Below, piece by piece: positions 12,201-23,753 of a DNA stretch of 64,000 bases (position 1 is the stretch's first letter; every line of letters starts with the position of its first letter). Under the pieces are notes generated by a model. The model ran no database searches. It was not told the DNA's origin and was given only the letters and a program-made list of their open reading frames with translations. A program made the translations under genes and the position numbers. Origin of the DNA: Kalmusia sp. IMI 367209 (Eukaryota > Ascomycota > Dothideomycetes > Pleosporales > Didymosphaeriaceae); the NCBI GenBank assembly GCA_027946365.1, contig JAPEUQ010000005.1, forward strand, positions 1,364,001 to 1,428,000, written 5' to 3'.

Positions 12201-14635
12201 GTAATGCTACGTGAAGTATATGGAACATGAGATTTTTCTTCTCAAAAAGTATAATCTCGAGTCAATCCGCAATTGTCAATGAGGAGTTGCGTAAGCGATA
12301 GGAGTAAGTTCATTTACATCCATGGACACTCTAATGACGCACATAGATGAGTGAAGGTCGTGAACGGGAACTCACCTCGTACTGCCGACCTCGTAGAATC
12401 TCTCGCCGTGCTCATTCATGGATTCTTTTTCTTCAGCCTCTCTAATGTGGCGTAAATCGTTCTCATACGCAGCTTTCATCTCTTCCTCCAGCAATTCCCA
12501 AGTTGCCGAGGACCGCTGGTTTCCTGAATGTGGTGAAAAAATGAAGTACTTGGATTCTTGTCGCCTCGCTCGCCCGCGTCGTTGTACAAACGATTTGAGA
12601 TTCTTCGGACTCTCGAAGCAAATAACGAGGTGGCATTCGGAAACGTCAATGCCCTCTTCTAAGACACTCGTAGTGATAATCAGGTTCGTTTCTCCGTCTC
12701 GAAACTTGTCAAGCGTGGCTTGCTTGTTCCGGGGCTCGATCAAAGCTGCCATGGTTGTTGCTCGCCTAGATGATTGTGAACCACCCACAAACGTCCCCAA
12801 GCTGAATTTACCTCGTACCTTAGGGTGAAGTGCAAAGATTTCAGCTAAAGCAGCAACCCATACTCTTTGCTCAACAAAAATAAGGCCTTTCAAATTGGGT
12901 GCGGCTTCTGTTGCGAGAGTATCTAATAGAATTTCAACTTTCGGTGATAGATTATCTAATGCCATGGGGTGAGAGCTGGAGGCTCTGGGTAGTGGAAGAC
13001 GATTCAGTATTCTAAGAAGATGCTGCTTCTCTGTGCGTGACCACTCGAGCAAGTGTTCAGAAGTCTGGGCCTTCAAAGTCGATAAGTTGGTTTTTTTATG
13101 CAATTCATGTCCTAGATCACTCACCATGTTTCGAAATTGATGAATAGTTTGTTCCAGGTACCAATCAGCTACTGATATCCCTAATTCCGCTGCTGTGGCC
13201 TCGTACTTGTTGAAGAGCAATTTGAGTTGTTGATAACAGTGCGTGCTGTGCTTTGTATACACTTCTTCCAACTTTTTTGAGACATTACGATGTACACTGG
13301 GCCTGGCAACCAGATCCATTACATATGGATCTTTGGTCATATCATAGTTGATGAGCTCTGACTTTAGGATCGTGTAGAGAGGTGAAATGTCACTCATCGG
13401 AAGAGGGTAGTCAACCAGCAATAGTTTTGGCCTGTGTACAAATTTGAGGAGTTCAGAGCCTGTAAGTCCGATAAGCGTGATGCTTGGAGTCTTTAGAAAT
13501 CGAGGTAGCCTACGATGCATCTTAGGTGTCTTCGTTATCGCACACATGTTCTTCTCGATCTCCCTAGACTGGTCAGAGCTTCCGACTAAACGTAGGATCT
13601 TACAATCACAAGTCAAAAATTGGAGGTTCATTATATTACTCTGAGCTGCACGAAGGGTATGCGAGCAGCCTCCAATTTTGACCAGGCACTTTGCTTACCC
13701 AAGTGCTTCACTGCTCGCTTTGGCTTTCATGACTGGACTTGCGCTTAGTCCAAGTATTTTGGGTAGCTGTATGCCTTCGTGGACCTTTGGTAGGTAGAAG
13801 TGGGCGAGTATCTGATTTGATGGATGCTTGCCAGTGCAATCTATAAAGTCAACATAAGACAGGAATCCCGCGCCAAGATTAGATTTGTTGAGTGACTCAC
13901 GATGTGCTGGGAAGGGTTAGCTCTTGTTGGACTTCTATATCTGGGGGTTTCGGACCTTCGTCAAATATGATCAAAGCCAGTTGGCTCATCTTGATAAAAC
14001 CATGAGTGAGTGCATCGAGGAGAACTTGATGAGTCGATAGAACGATTCGAACGTTATCAAGTACAGCGTCCCAGGTATTTTGGTCTGTCCAGTTGTCCAC
14101 ACCATCCCTTCCGCTGAGACTCTGAATTCCGTAGCCGGGTAGATTGGATTGAAAGACCTTGGTCTGTTGCTCGCATAGCGCCACAGTAGGTGCAAGGAAC
14201 CAAATGAACTGACTGTTATAAGGTATCATCCAAAAAGCAAAGTGTAGCGGATGCATGTTCACACCTTGCTGGGAGCGCAAATCTCTAGCTCTGCGGCTGT
14301 TCGAGCTAGAGCTCTGTGATATAGTCAATTTGGAAAGGGCTGTATCTCAGTACGAACACTTACACGTGTGTCTTGCCGCTTCCCGTATCTTGAACGACGA
14401 TAATATTGGCTTTCATACTCTCTTCCAGCATCTCAGTCTGGTACGCTCGGAGGCGGAAGCCTTTATCTTTGAAATTTGCGCGGGTATCTGCGCTATCATC
14501 TTTGTCGGTATCTTTGATGGAAATCATAGAAAAAATAGTGTAGCGAATACAGAGATGCTTGTGTTGTAAGGAACGTAGTGATATCCTGTAGTCGTGCAAG
14601 GTGCGGGTCGCAGCCGCTAAACCCAAAAAAGACAC
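9287..14635 (-). CDS. Dicer-like protein 2
   Basis: Nine exons on the minus strand: 14635-14364, 14313-14265, 14208-13956, 13906-13901, 13840-13699, 13563-12376, 12123-10915, 10819-10719 and 10569-9287. All phases agree and give about 1500 aa (1464 if Met37 is the start). It cleaves dsRNA into siRNAs in RNA silencing and antiviral defence. Domains in order: Q/Walker A with QDTGSGKT (~81-88), motif II DEAHHC (~190), helicase C with QRRGRAR (~565), Dicer dimerisation fold ([13 protein letters not shown], ~640), RNase IIIa ([14 protein letters not shown], ~1040; [10 protein letters not shown]) and RNase IIIb ([14 protein letters not shown], ~1220; [14 protein letters not shown], ~1347). A weak C-terminal dsRNA-binding remnant and an acidic D/E tail follow. 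No PAZ is visible, as is usual for fungal Dcl2. Exon 4 is only 6 nt and supplies part of the DEAH box. Confidence 0.95.
13901..13906 (-). other. 6-nt micro-exon of dcl2 (DEAH box)
   Basis: The exon reads CACATC and is flanked on the coding strand by an intron ending CTAACCCTTCCCAG (49 nt, 13955-13907) and one starting GTGAGT (60 nt, 13900-13841, ending TTATAG). Inclusion gives GAC GAA G|CA CAT C|AT TGC, which is DEAHHC. Skipping would keep frame but give DEDC and lose the motif II histidine. The upstream donor is the unusual GTCCGA. Confidence 0.85.
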
Positions 14636-14821
14636 ATCATAGCATAAACCTTCTGTTTGGTCAATGTGATGGTTAGTATTACGATACAGATCTTAGCATG
14701 CAATTTGCAGGTACCATCTATTTCGTATTCATCATATGCCAGAGCGAGCCTGCATGAGCGCCGGCAATCAGTTTATCATTACATAGCCTTTCGACATGTT
14801 GCTCCCAGCCTCAACAGTGCT

Positions 14822-15833
14822 CTACAAGTTCGTCAGATAGTCCTCAACCTCTTGCGGGCTTAGCTTCCTGAAGCGAGGTCCCTTGGCTCCTTCCACACCC
14901 TCAAAGCCAAGTAATCGTTCCTCTGGTGGACCGATAATGCCAATTTCCACCGTATCGCCATTCATCTCGCCCTCTATCGTTTCCTTCAGCGTGAGCAATG
15001 CAATATGGATAGCATCCTCTAACTCTAGACCCTCCGTGTACCTCTTCTCGAGAAAGGTTTTCGCGCTTGTCGCGCTCTTGCCGATGGCCGTTGCTTTCCA
15101 CGGGAAGTAGCTGCCGCTGGGATCGACCTGGTACAAACTGGGTCCGCCCTTGAGAATGCCCCCGGTCTTGCCGCTGACTTTCTTTTTCTCTAGGTCTGCC
15201 TCCTCCTCGGTCTGCTTCGTCTCCGTCTCGGGTTCGATCCCATCATCCCACCCCGCAATTAACAGGCTGACTCCATATGGCCTAACACCACCAGATTGCG
15301 TCGCCTCTTGCATGACACGCGCAACGTCCTGCACCAATATCCTCGTCGGCGGGTACTCGTTGTAGATGCGCTTGTAGCCTGTATGTGAGACTTTACGAGC
15401 CTTGTCAACAAGTACTCGATAGTCGGGACCCATGCCTGAGTAGACCATGCCGATGTTGGGGGTTATTAGGCTGACTTTCGAGGAGGAAGACGAGTCGATA
15501 AGCGGGGACGAGGACTTCTTCTCGGTTGCAAGGACGATGCCATTTGTCGCTGAGTAAGTTGGGTTAGACCATACGGAATCAACACAGAACGGTAAACGTA
15601 CCTTTGATGCCCAGAGAGGTAACACCTTGGTTGACCGCATTGAGGGCGTACTCTAGAGCGCTGTTAGTCGTCGTTGTCCTACAGTCTTTGTAAGCCCAAT
15701 TGGTGTGAAGCGTACCTATCTGCACCAGCTTTCCACTAAACTTTAATTAGCACATGAGCTTGCCAGATATCTACCAGCAGCGTGTTTACCTGGGAGAGAA
15801 TGTAGTGAGCGAGAAAGAGTACCGATCGGCCAT
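14822..15833 (-). CDS. 20S proteasome subunit alpha type-2
   Basis: Four exons: 15833-15790, 15735-15716 (20 nt), 15652-15602 and 15549-14822. All are in phase and give 280 aa. It is a core subunit of the outer alpha ring of the 20S proteasome. Visible features are [29 protein letters not shown], the alpha-type N-terminal signature, followed by [38 protein letters not shown] and [17 protein letters not shown]. It is longer than yeast Pre8 (250 aa) because of a Glu/Lys-rich insertion ([17 protein letters not shown]) before [11 protein letters not shown], a type of insertion seen in filamentous fungi. It lies 186 bp upstream of dcl2 on the same strand and is divergent from the RING-CH gene. Confidence 0.95.
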
Positions 15834-16289
15834 TTTCGGTGTGTCGGCAGCGGAAGAGAATTTGAATAGGACGTAGAAGACAGCGACCGGAAGAGGAGTG
15901 TGTAAGAGGCGAAGGTGGTTTGGGCGGGTTTGAGATGCTGGCGGAGCTGTGAGCTCGCTAGGCAAGCTCGACGACGCGGCGGTGCCAAGTCATAACACGT
16001 GATCATTCGGAGCTTGGGCCATGTCGATCTAGCCAACCTGAATCTCTTTGCCTTTGAGCTTCCATCGTCTTCTATCCACCACGACTCTGCGCTACCGCCA
16101 CCGTGTCAATTTAAATGTCCGAACATTGAAGTGTCGGACTATCGGATATGGTTCGCTGAATCTTTTAAAGTGACTTTCTCCGGCGTTACTGCAGTTGATC
16201 ATTAGCCTTTATTTTGTTATGTTTCAACCATAGTAAGAGCCGCATTAACTCACACCAAGCCACATTCTAGTAGCAGTCTCTTATCCATC
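15834..16289. promoter_or_regulatory. divergent promoter region, pre8 / RING-CH gene
   Basis: 456 bp between the two start codons, transcribed outward in both directions. No open frame of note. It presumably holds both promoters and 5' UTRs, but I cannot name a specific factor site with confidence. Confidence 0.5.
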
Positions 16290-17324
16290 ATGTCCTCTAC
16301 ATCTGGATTCGAACCCATGCCGGGATGGTACTGGCCAGAAGATGTTCCTGGAGACGGCACTCCAGAAGCATCGTCTTCAGCAAGACAAAGAGCCCCTCCA
16401 CAAAGCTCTTCGACGGCCAGTGAGTCTTCCCCACAGGACGCATCAGGTGCAAGCTCCTCCAGACGTAGACACTGGCGACCCCGGCAATGCCGCATATGCC
16501 TCGAAACTGTCCAGCCTACCTTCGATGTGCCGTCAGAAAACCTACCAGGTTTTCTACAGTCCACCGGCAATGTCAAGTACGAGGACGAAAACGGACGGTT
16601 AATCCGCCCGTGCTTATGCAAAGGTTCAGCAAAGTATGTTCACGAAGGTTGTCTACAGGCCTGGCGTCACGCAGACCCCAGCTATGGACGACGCAATTAC
16701 TGGCAGTGTCCGACATGCAAATTCAAGTATCGGCTCGCACGATTGGGTGTTGGCAGACTTGTTGGCAGCATAGGTGAGTAAGCAGACAACTCCTTCTAGC
16801 GATCGGCACGTTGACGCCTTCCAGCCACACAAGTTTCTTTAACAATTGTAATCCTCATCATGATGATATTCCTGTTAGGCTTTGTTGCCGATCCTATTAT
16901 CAACATGTACGTCGACCCCTGGAGTTACCTAATGCCTTGGAGAACTTCAGAGTATTATTACTACGATGATGACGAACCTGTTACTTGGTATGAGCATTTT
17001 GCCAAAGGTTTTGCCTCTATGGGGGTCCTGGGCTTCTTGAAAGCTCTTCTCGCCAGTCCGTTGCAACTATTCAGGATACGTGGAGGCAGAGGCCGGACGA
17101 CTGCCCGTGATCGATACGAGCAGGTCAGCTGGATCGTTATTCTTATAGGGGTTGGCACTTTTTTATTTGTATGTGCAACTACGAAATGTTAGGTACTGAC
17201 TATTTCTGACGTTTTACAGGCTGTTTATAGAGGAGTACGTGCATGGAGTCGCCGTACTCTCGAGAAAGCCGGTGAACGGGTCATGGACGTCCAAGGTGAT
17301 GACGACGATGACCAAGACGAATAG
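16290..17324 (+). CDS. RING-CH (MARCH-like) membrane E3 ubiquitin ligase
   Basis: Three exons, 16290-16773, 16825-17168 and 17220-17324, joined in phase to give 310 aa. The N-terminal ~60 residues are Ser/Pro-rich. The RING-CH zinc ligands are all visible: C67, C70, C108, C110, H118, C121, C140 and C143 (CRIC...CLC...H..C...CPTC). The His in position 5 and the long C-C gap distinguish RING-CH from classical RING. Two hydrophobic segments follow (VSLTIVILIMMIFLLGFVA and WIVILIGVGTFLFA), so the protein should sit in an endomembrane with the RING facing the cytosol. The C-terminus is acidic (DDDDDQDE). The family transfers ubiquitin to membrane substrates; the substrate here is unknown. Confidence 0.9.
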
Positions 17325-17673
17325 CTTGAGATGAACCATTATGTTGTATGAATCCCTATCGTCACCGTCTGGTATTGTCAAATCCCTGCTACCGCAATCT
17401 CCCTCTCTTTCTTCCCTTTCCGCACACACTTAAGCTACCTCGGTTTTTCTTCTGTACCGTTGCAGCTAGTCTGCGTGCGAAGATTGAACAGCCTGCGAAC
17501 TCCGTCTCAGCTTGTGCGTTTTGTACAGCTGGCTTGGACCGCGTGGCTCTTGCCTGTGGCACTTTTGTTTTTTTCGGACTGGCCTGCTTCTTGGAGCGCG
17601 ATTTTCTGGCCTGGCTGACATCTCGCCATTGGCACATCATCTCCAGGCTTCTGCCCGCGTCTCCAAGCGACGT
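17325..17673. other. short convergent intergenic region
   Basis: About 350 bp between two facing 3' ends. Pyrimidine-rich, no gene seen. Confidence 0.5.
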
Positions 17674-19296
17674 TCATCCAACACTGCAACATACTCTAGC
17701 TTTCACTAGCACGTTGCTTACTTCTGCATGATTGCCATATTCATCACCGAATTTCTCCAAGCACGGAAAAATACAGAATGAAAATGCGCGGTGTACCACA
17801 GTGTCGCCCTCTTCATCTACAAACTCATCAAGTTCGTTGATGGACTCCATCCGGTTATCGTCGAAGCCAGTTTCAGCGTTACCTTGTTTTCGGAAGAATT
17901 GCATCTTGTACTGTGCTTTCTGAAGTAACAGCGTGTTTTGGAAATCTGCTGTGGCATTCAGTATGCTCTCCAGCGCTGATTGAGCGTCTATAGGGAGGGT
18001 TGCGGATGTGAGTACAAACAAATGGTGTATAACATCAGCCGCGAGACGGTGCATTTGCTTCTCTTTCTCCTCCTGGAGTGAATATTTCGCCTCACACTTC
18101 TGAAGACTCCGGATAGTGGCATGTCGCCAGCTCCGGTATTCAGCACCGCTGCCGTATATGACCGTTGCTACATGTCGGAGAGGTGCTAACGGACCTGTCT
18201 GTGGTAACCCGACGATGATGGGCTCGTTAAAGATGCGCATCATTGCATTGGCAACGAGCGCTTGGAATAGTGCGAGGCGATCAGATGGTCCAACCTGTTC
18301 ATACGTTGGTGATACGGCTGTTAATTCTTTTGCTGTCGCTAGTGGGACATTGCTGAGATCTAGCTTTGTCCGTCGGAAATTGCTGACCGTCCACTCACGC
18401 ACGCGGTTCCCGAGCTGAGAGAGCGTCTCTGAAAGCTCACTGTCTGTCACCTGGGACTCAATACGAGTGAGTGAGGAAATACTTGATTTCAAAGAGAGCA
18501 GTTGCTGCAATCGCTCTTGGGATTCCTTCTCGGTTGCATGAAGGCGAGCTGTCAGCTCTTCCCATTCTACCTCATTTCGCAATTTCCCTTGCTCGAACAG
18601 AGACTGATATGTCGCCTCTTGCGTCATGAGTTGGTCGTGTAGTTGTGCGATTTTGGCCCGAAGGTCGTCATTCTGTCCTACAAGTTCGTTACGTGGCTGG
18701 TTCAACGAGCGTCGAGGCGTAAGCTCGCCATCGTACGAGTTCGAGCGGGCTGATTCCGGGCGAGAGTCAGGAAAGAATGCTCCAGGCGGGCTTTGTATTT
18801 GTTGATACGTTCCAGCTAGCTGTCGACGATAGTCCTCGATCGTCTCCCTGTAGACCAGCCCGTGCTCCCTGAGCTTCGCTAACTCTTCCCTCATCGTGTT
18901 CTGCTCTTCCCTCGCTGTCGCTAGCGATCGCTCTAGATCTGCAATTCTCTTCGCCGCTCCGTGGTCTGTGATTCCGTCCTGGCTTGATCTCCCCTCATCT
19001 AATGAATGTGTTGTAGTTTCTCCATCCTCTTCGCGACATGGTGACGCCGCCCTACCTCTATCTCTCTCTTTCGACGATCTGGGATGGAGCATGTCATTGA
19101 AACGCTTTGCGGTGGCTATGGCGGCTTTGGGTGGGGCGCTGATGGCGGGGGTAGGCGACTTTGGGGATTTGCCGGGTGTAGTCTTCGAGCGCTTCACGCC
19201 GAGGCGGGACGAGAGGTCTTCAGATAATTTGGTCAGTTCGTGCAAGTCGGGACGGAAGGGTCAATACGCACCAGAGCTCTTCTTCTCTCCCGTCAT
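17674..19296 (-). CDS. conserved fungal coiled-coil protein of unknown function
   Basis: The main frame runs 19217-17674. A 25-nt first exon (19296-19272, MTGEKKSS) joins through a 54-nt GTGCGT...CTGAAG intron that has an ACTGAC branch, giving 522 aa. Without that intron, translation could start at MHELTKLSED (19245). The N-terminus is Ser/Pro/Lys-rich (~1-75). A long coiled coil spans ~85-280 (AKRIADLERSLATAREEQ, DDLRAKIAQLHDQLM). The C-terminal ~220 residues look globular (SDRLALFQALVANAMM, DTVVHRAFSFCIFPCLEKFGDEYG). I recognise no catalytic motif. It could be a cytoskeletal or scaffold protein. It is divergent from the Hsp70-like gene. Confidence 0.75.
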
Positions 19297-19803
19297 TGCT
19301 CGGTGTGGGTAGTTGGCGGTGATGTAAATGGTCGTGTGGCTCTCATATCTGAGCAGGCGTTGCTTCAAGCGACGATACGAATCATTCAAAGCGCGGCTGA
19401 CATTGGCATGAGCTCCATGTGTAGCACTATGTGGTAGGAAAGTGACTACAACCGACCTAAAGTTCACGAGCTGGTAGCGTGTTGCGGGGCATCTCATCAG
19501 CGCTCAGCCACCAGTCAGGCACAGGGACCTCTAAGCGGTCCTGGGGTCCTTCTACCGCCAGGCGTCAATGTTTACAGCACGTCCTTAGGCGCCTGACTAT
19601 CGCGATGGTTTCCAGGCACCCATTACAGTGACCTCGATGTCTGCGCTCCCGCCGTTGTTCGTTCCTTCCTCCTGCAATTTAACAATTGCTCGCACTCCAG
19701 GCTAGCTCTGGAGATCCCAACCCGTCGCGGACCCCACGCGTTTTTCGTCCATGTAGCACTTATCACCCATCTTTTGATCGTATATTAGTTGGAAGAGAAG
19801 AGG
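19297..19803. promoter_or_regulatory. divergent promoter region, coiled-coil / Hsp70-like genes
   Basis: About 500 bp between two outward-facing starts. No supported coding sequence and no specific motif that I can defend. Confidence 0.45.
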
Positions 19804-21919
19804 ATGGAGAGGAAGCCTAGCCTGGCCAGCGCCTTCAGTGGAAGGTCCGGCAATATCCCCGTCGCGTTCAATCCGGGCGCGAATCATAGCCCCGCGCCAG
19901 CGCTGAGCAACTTGCTGAAGTCGAGTCCTGCGCAAGACAGGCTGATTGTCGGTGTGGACTTTGGAACAACGTATAGTGGTGCGTTTGTAATTGCGCTCTA
20001 GTAGAGTTGGATTGGAAAAACTGAGCTTATTCGCGAGTAGGTGTGGCTGCAGTATACAGCGCGACTCCAGACGACATCGATATAATAAAGACATGGCCTG
20101 GTGGAAACGGTACATCACTCCATAATCCGGATTCCAATATCTCAGCGCTCACACAATCTCCCTGTAGGAATCACGTCCGACAAAGTCCCCACCGAAATCG
20201 CATACACAGGCCCCTCCGACCCTACAAAACCCTCACAGAACATAAAATGGGGCTTCCAATTCAAACCCGAAGAAACACGCCTCCGCTGCATAAAGCTCTT
20301 CCTCGACCGCAATCACAAGCTCCCGCACTTTGTCTCCCCGCTCGAGACCGCCGCGCAGCTGCGCAAATACGAAAAGACCGTGATGGAAGCCGTGTCCGAC
20401 TACCTCGCGCAAATGTATAAACACACGATGGAGACGCTGACAAGACGGTATGGCGAAACGTTCATGAGTATGACCAAGGTGCAATTTGTCCTGACAGTGC
20501 CGGCGGTGTGGTCGGATGGCGCGAAAGATGCGACATTGAAAGCGGCGGAGAAGGCGGGCATGGGGAGCGGGAAGGATCTGAAATTGATTAGTGAGCCTGA
20601 GGCGGCGGCCGTATATACGTTGAAGGCGATTCAGCCGAACAATCTGAAGGTTGGGGATAATTTTATTGTTTGTGATGCTGGTATGTTCAAATTTCTTATG
20701 GCTGCTAGCTCTGGTGAGATCAGACGTACTGATAGGATGCAGGTGGTGGCACAGTGGATTTGATCGCGTATAAGATCACTCAGCTCAATCCCCTGCGCGT
20801 CGAGGAATCTGCTGTAGGCACAGGTGGGCTCTGCGGCTCCGCATTCCTCAATTACCGCTTTGAAGACCATGTGAAGAGTCGCATAGGCACAGAGCGATAC
20901 AACATGATGCGCGAGAAGAAAGCTAAAACGTGGAACATGGGTCTCAAGTACTTCGAAGAGTTTGTAAAGCGCAACTTCAACGAAGACGAGCACAACGAAG
21001 TGAACGTCCCCTTCCCCGGCCTCCCGGACGACGAAGAAGCAGGGCTAGACTCCGGGTTCCTAGTCATGAGCGCCGACCAAGTTAAAGAAATCTTCGACCC
21101 TGTGGTCTCCGAAGTGGTCTCATTAGTCGAAGGGCAAGTACAAAGTATACGCGCAAAAGGAGGTTTGGTCTGTGGCATCGTACTAGTCGGTGGCTTCGGG
21201 CAATCCAACTACCTCTATAGTCGGATGAAAGCGCATTTTAACAGTGCACCTCCGCCGCCATACACGGAGAGACCTACGCACGCGGTCGCTCTGAGTGCTG
21301 TGCCTTCGATAGAGATCTTCCACCCAATACATGCGTGGACGGCGGTTGTCAGGGGTGCCGTACTAAGAGGACTTGAAGGCAGTATGGTGGTTAGTCGCCG
21401 GAGCAGGTGGCATTATGGGACGAGCTATGCGACGGTGTTTGATGAGGCTAAGCATCCGATTGCGGATCGTTATTGGTCGCCGCTGTGGGAAAGGTGGATG
21501 GTCAGTGATCGGATGCAATGGCATATCGCGAAAGTATTTCTCCCCTTCCCTTCCCCTTATCATCCAGATTTGCTTACATCTCAAAGGGCGCACAAGTCTC
21601 CGAATCCTCACCCATATCTTTCCACTATACTCGCAACTTCCGGCCGGGCCAATCTCTCATCGTTGAGGATGATCTCATCGCGTGCGACGCCGACGTTGCG
21701 CCTGACTCCTTCCGCAAGGGCCTCATCAATGTTTGCACGCTAACTACTGACCTAAATACTGTGCCAAAGAGTCTCTTCACGCGGTTGACGACGACGAAGG
21801 GGGTCGAATTTGATAATTTAGATTTTACGCTAGATATGCGGATTGAGAGCGCTGGATTGGTGTTTGAGCTTATGGTGGATGGGGTAAGGTATGGGGGTGT
21901 GAGTGCGAAGTTCCATTGA
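19804..21919 (+). CDS. Hsp70-like ATPase (fungal HSPA12-type)
   Basis: Five exons, 19804-19978, 20041-20109, 20168-20680, 20743-21533 and 21587-21919, give 626 aa in phase. An upstream in-frame ATG at 19789 (MEEKR) is also possible. Actin/Hsp70 nucleotide-binding signatures are present: phosphate 1 LIVGVDFGTTYSGVA, FVLTVPAVWSDGAK, LISEPEAAAVY, phosphate 2 FIVCDAGGGTVDLIAY and the adenosine motif GIVLVGGFGQSNYL. The C-terminal part lacks the canonical DnaK substrate-binding domain and EEVD tail, as in the divergent Hsp70-like/HSPA12 proteins that are numerous in fungi. A chaperone function is therefore uncertain. The first ~35 residues are Ser/Pro-rich. Confidence 0.88.
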
Positions 21920-22364
21920 TAGATGGTGGAGGATTGCGTGGGCTGGTTAACGGACCATTTCCATGACCGGCGAAAGCACGCGTCAAGATATCGCGTTAAG
22001 AAATAAAGCAAATACAAACCTATAAGATGACTAGATGTAAATTATACGTAGTTGCAAGTGTTGCAAATATACTGCAGTATCCTTGTTTGTATTTCAAACG
22101 ACAAAATCAACAGACCATACAGACAGGTTACGGGGTCGGAGTCTTCATTCGCATGTAGTATGTATTGTGAGATTTGCCCCGAGGTTAGTCTTCAGACAAA
22201 TTGACTTTGGAGCAGCCTTATCCAAATGTTGACCTGATATGCTTGCTGGAGAGAAGGCGCGACTGGTACAACTTCCGTTTCGAGCGTCGACGTCAACGCT
22301 CGCTTGGCATCGCCGAACATCAACACGCGCTCGATACACGCTGCGTTCAATCCCGCACGACGCG
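21920..22364. other. intergenic, AT-richer
   Basis: About 445 bp between two genes on the same strand. It contains the Hsp70-like 3' UTR and the CENP-Q promoter. No gene seen. Confidence 0.5.
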
Positions 22365-23753
22365 ATGGTAAGTCTTCATTCCCCTCTAACTATCTCTGTG
22401 TCTAATTTAAATAGGCGTCGACGCGTCAAGGGCCCAAGAAGGTCGCAAAACCGCGAGGCAGACCTCCGGGTCGCCGCAACTCAATCGCCGCGCCGCGTTC
22501 AAGCCACGACAAGGTCGCGAAACCGCGAGGTAGACCTTCCGGCAGTCGTGATTCATTAATAACCCAGCGAGTTTCGAGGCCGGATACTGCGAAAGGGACG
22601 CTCAATCGGAAGCGCAAGGCAGATACTCAAGACGGGACCGACAAGGCGCATGCGAAGAGAAAGAGAGGACCACAGACAAAATCTAAACGGATGAACGATA
22701 AGGAGCCGGCTGAAGTTGACTCGGATGAGCTTGCTGCAGAAGCCTCTCAAGATAGGGTTGAGAAGGTCGATGCAAGGAGGAAACAAGGACGGCCTGCACG
22801 AAACCGCAACGAGCAACCCGAGGACGGGGATGAGATCTCTGCAGAAATTACTCAAAGGCAAAGTGAACATTCAAGTTCAGCTAGGAGACGAGCGCAGACT
22901 TTACGGAACCACAGGGAGCAGGCACCCGAAGACGAGACTGATGAGCTTTTCTCAGAGCCACCCAATGCGCAAAAGTATGTGCAATTAGCACCGCGCACGA
23001 GGAGAATTGCGCAGGAGACGATAGACGCCTGGCCGCAGGTCTCACCACAGGTCCTAGACCAGATCGTCGAGACACTGAAGAACGCGAAGAACGATATCGT
23101 CCATACACAACGCGACGAACACAGGAAGAGGGCTGCAGATGAAACATTGGAATCACTCGTCCGAATGCTTACACGCCAGCTGTCAAGCTCACGGATCCCT
23201 CCTCAAGCCAAAGACATCCACTTCAATATCGGCAAGCTCAACGAGAGCAATGACCGGCTCTTCCAAGAGCTGACTACGGAGCACCATTCCAAGCAGCTTC
23301 TCGGTGAGCAAGCAAAAGTGGCTCAGCACCTTCTAAAGAAAGACGAAGAATGCTTAGAGCAGCTGAAAAAGAACGCGAGAGATTGGAAGGTGACGTGGAA
23401 GCGACAAGAGAGGCAAGGACAGGTGAGCTTGAGCTTATTTTCATTGGACCGGATATCCCGCTGACATGCTGTAGCTGCATCCGTTATTGCAAGACTTGGA
23501 GGGCACTGAAGTGGAAGGCGACAGCCCTGAAGACATTGGGTTAAGGCGAGGCAAGGTTGTCGATGTATCAATGATCGATACCCCTGATTCCGACCTCGCA
23601 CCACTGCTCGAGCAACTCCGACGCAGTCTGGAGTCTATGCAGGGCAACCACGAGCAAGTGGCTGGCATCGACGTTGGCGTGAGGAACACGCAAGTGGCGC
23701 TGGACGACGTGCTTTTCAAACACGCCAGCGCAGAGCACTACGCTGCACTGTGA
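22365..23753 (+). CDS. CENP-Q-like kinetochore protein with AT-hooks
   Basis: Three coding exons: 22365-22367 (only the ATG), 22415-23422 and 23475-23753, giving 429 aa. A GTAAGT...AATAG intron of 47 nt starts directly after the ATG. Two AT-hook-like motifs lie at the N-terminus (KPRGRPPGRR near 13-22 and KPRGRPSGSR near 37-46), indicating minor-groove DNA binding. A basic/acidic disordered linker follows. Then comes QLAPRTRRIAQETIDAWPQVSP and a long coiled coil (to ~345). This arrangement resembles the fungal CENP-Q/Okp1/Fta7 family of the inner kinetochore (COMA/CCAN), which connects centromeric nucleosomes to the outer kinetochore. The assignment rests on motif memory and layout. Confidence 0.7.

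Noticed and set aside
15220..15245. GGGTTCGATCCC, resembling a tRNA T-arm
   Set aside because: It lies within coding sequence of the proteasome alpha2 insertion, with no matching cloverleaf.
16300..16330. GGATTCGAACCC, resembling a reversed tRNA T-arm
   Set aside because: It lies in the N-terminal codons of the RING-CH gene (SGFEPMPGW), and no acceptor stem or anticodon arm can be built around it.
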